33,040 nucleotides of DNA from an uncultured Bacilli bacterium (GTDB lineage Bacteria; Bacillota_I; Bacilli_A; RF39; UBA660), in contig CAJUGE010000051.1 in NCBI GenBank assembly GCA_910586295.1, forward strand, positions 1 through 33,040, given 5' to 3'. The notes under the pieces were generated by a model, which had not been told where the DNA came from, searched no databases, and saw nothing but the letters and a program-made list of their open reading frames with translations. A program made the translations under genes and the position numbers. Below, in pieces: positions 31,966 through 33,040 of the stretch; the stretch's first letter is position 1; every line of letters begins with the position of its first letter.

Positions 31966-31974
31966 ATTATAACA
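31966..31974 (-). promoter_or_regulatory. Extended -10 promoter of the giant sigma gene
   Basis: On the minus strand TG-T-TATAAT, with no clear -35 box, 20 bases before the start codon. Confidence 0.6.
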
Positions 31975-32028
31975 GAATTAAAATTTTTTAAAAACCATTT
32001 TATTTAAATAAATTTTTACATTTCAATA

Positions 32029-32850
32029 CTATAAACTTATTTCATAATCATTTTTTGCCTTTTCGTTAGATTTTTTAATAGTTTTTAAATAATTGGGTGC
32101 TTTAACATAAACAAACAAATCGTCTTCTTTAGTAGTTCCTATTGATATTTTAACAACATCATTCATATCAAAATCATTGTTATCAGAATAGTCTTTTATT
32201 TCAGTTGTAATAGCTTCTTTCGTAGGTTCATTACCAATTTGTAATAATTCCCTAAAAAAGTGTTTTATTGCCTCCAAAATGTCTTTTAGATTATTATTTT
32301 ATTTTGTTAAGTTTTGATTCCTAATAGTAAGTGCTTTTACTTCTCGTTCCAGGTTTTTATTTTCTTTTTCTAAAGTTTGATGACTTTTACTAAAAGTATT
32401 TACTTCATTAAATAATTGTTCCATTTTAGGTTGAAATTCCATAACCTTTTTTGTTTCCTTAATAACATTATTCATACTGTCAAAAGTATCTTTTCTAATC
32501 TTTACATAATCTTTATCAATTAAAGTATTTTTAGTAGTTTTCATTTTTTCTTCAAAATCACTCATAACATTATCAAGCTTCTTATTGATATTATTTAATT
32601 TACCTTCATAATATCTCTTTAATTTTCATATGCTTTCTATAACTATCTTTTATGCCTCTTTCTAATTCAAATCCTGATTCTCTTAATCTTAAATTATAAA
32701 TATCTTGTAATTCTGATAAGTGAATATTGTCTCTAATATATTGTTTTTTTGAAATAGTAAATATTTCCGTATTTGTTCTTTTATCTAATTCTTAACAAGT
32801 GGTACTACAACACAATGAATATGTGATGTTAACTCATCCATGTGTTATAG
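32029..32850 (-). pseudogene. Degraded MobV (Pre/Mob) plasmid relaxase
   Basis: Several in-order pieces of one MobV protein. HMDELTSHIHCVVVP is the catalytic HxDExxPHxHxxxVP motif, with Ser for Pro. After a frameshift near 32790 come DKRTNTEIFTISKKQYIRDN and RLRESGFELERGIKDSYRKH. A second shift near 32615 precedes RYYEGKLNNINKKL and the coiled coil LIDKDYVKIRKDTFDSMNNVI. A TAA at 32299-32301 then breaks the frame before ILEAIKHFFRELLQIGNEPTK and the natural C-terminus. The N-terminal third is missing and the sequence gives way to an IS. Two ORFs of 88 and 82 codons inside it are fragments, not genes. It marks a former mobilisable plasmid or element. Confidence 0.85.
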
Positions 32851-32940
32851 GTAGTTAATTATTATGGGAAGTTGAAGAAAAAATCCTATATAAATGAATT
32901 GTACCCCATAATTCGGACAGTTTAATAAAAAACGCTTTTT

Positions 32941-32974
32941 AACCATAGGATTTAAATTGATTTTATGGTTTTTT
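32941..32974 (+). terminator. Hairpin inside the IS end, before orfA
   Basis: AACCATA (32941-32947) pairs with TATGGTT (32964-32970), then T residues. Such hairpins protect IS elements from read-through transcription. Confidence 0.6.
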
Positions 32975-33002
32975 CTTGTTATATTCTACTTTGAGGTGAA
33001 TT

Positions 33003-33040
33003 ATGGAAAGAAAAAATTTTACAGAAGAAGAAATAAACAA
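33003..33040 (+). CDS. IS3-family orfA, first 12 codons (partial)
   Basis: ATG preceded by GAGGTGA. The visible peptide MERKNFTEEEIN resembles the opening of IS3-family OrfA helix-turn-helix proteins (x-FTxEE). It continues beyond the window. Confidence 0.55.
   Translation, partial: MERKNFTEEEIN

Larger units (their letters stand above)
32900..33040 (+). mobile_element. Left end of an IS3-family (IS150-group-like) insertion sequence, cut by the window
   Basis: Begins with the inverted-repeat-like TGTACCCCATAATTCGGACA, the TG...CCCC...GGACAG pattern of IS150-group ends. A hairpin and a short transposase ORF start follow. The right end is outside the window, so the boundary and family are inferred from one side only. 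Confidence 0.65.

Noticed and set aside
32029..32565. Two small minus-strand genes of 82 and 88 codons
   Set aside because: They are in the same frame, separated by one TAA, and together match the C-terminus of MobV relaxases.
1..33040. CRISPR arrays, tRNA or rRNA genes
   Set aside because: No regularly spaced repeats, no cloverleaf with CCA-end context and no GC-rich conserved RNA segments were found on either strand.

Overview
The window is AT-rich DNA from a low-GC Gram-positive bacterium that has a cell wall. LytR-CpsA-Psr, SH3b-autolysin, cohesin/dockerin, SipW-type peptidase and camelysin/TasA-like genes together suggest a gut-type Bacilli/Erysipelotrichia or a walled relative of the Mollicutes; the lineage is an inference. 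TGA is a stop codon here (it ends the SipW-like gene and the ABC ATPase gene), so the code is the standard bacterial one. Arginine is mostly AGA and promoters are of the SigA type with 17-base spacers.

Layout. 1-6055: the end of a probable Ca2+/Na+ antiporter, typA, queH, then a surface cluster (SipW-like signal peptidase, a membrane-anchored unknown, a TasA/camelysin-like protein and another anchored unknown). 6064-12153: a minus-strand ABC importer operon (SBP, ATPase, permease) whose SBP gene is split by a 3,510-bp serine-integrase element (8149-11661). The element's ends can be read precisely, and removing it restores the SBP reading frame. Its cargo is two overlapping genes that encode three diverged dCTP-deaminase-like domains. 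12165-16887: a coiled-coil membrane protein gene whose 3' end is repeated (48 bp, one mismatch) on either side of a 3.4-kb island. The island holds a LysR relic, a membrane-tethered XRE regulator and secreted unknowns, one with an internal stop. 17035-20560: two tandem paralogous membrane proteins on the minus strand and, divergently, two overlapping PlsC-type acyltransferases. 20642-26401: a three-gene surface operon with a dockerin-bearing SH3b/glucosaminidase, a membrane-anchored cohesin-like protein and an LCP protein with a PASTA domain. 26420-27921: dut and a TraB/GumN-family protein. 27968-33040: a mobile-DNA scrapyard (TnpB stub, degraded MobV relaxase, start of an IS3-family element). 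It surrounds an intact 1,209-codon gene for a complete sigma-70 factor followed by roughly ten further sigma-region-4-like helix-turn-helix modules.

How the parts fit. The 20.7-26.4 kb operon reads as a self-contained surface module: the dockerin of the hydrolase can be captured by the cohesin of the next gene product, beside an enzyme that attaches polymers to peptidoglycan. The integrase element is probably a reversible interruption of a nutrient importer. The strongest candidates for undescribed biology are the poly-sigma4 giant sigma factor (28317-31946) and the three-domain Dcd-like cargo (8229-9792).
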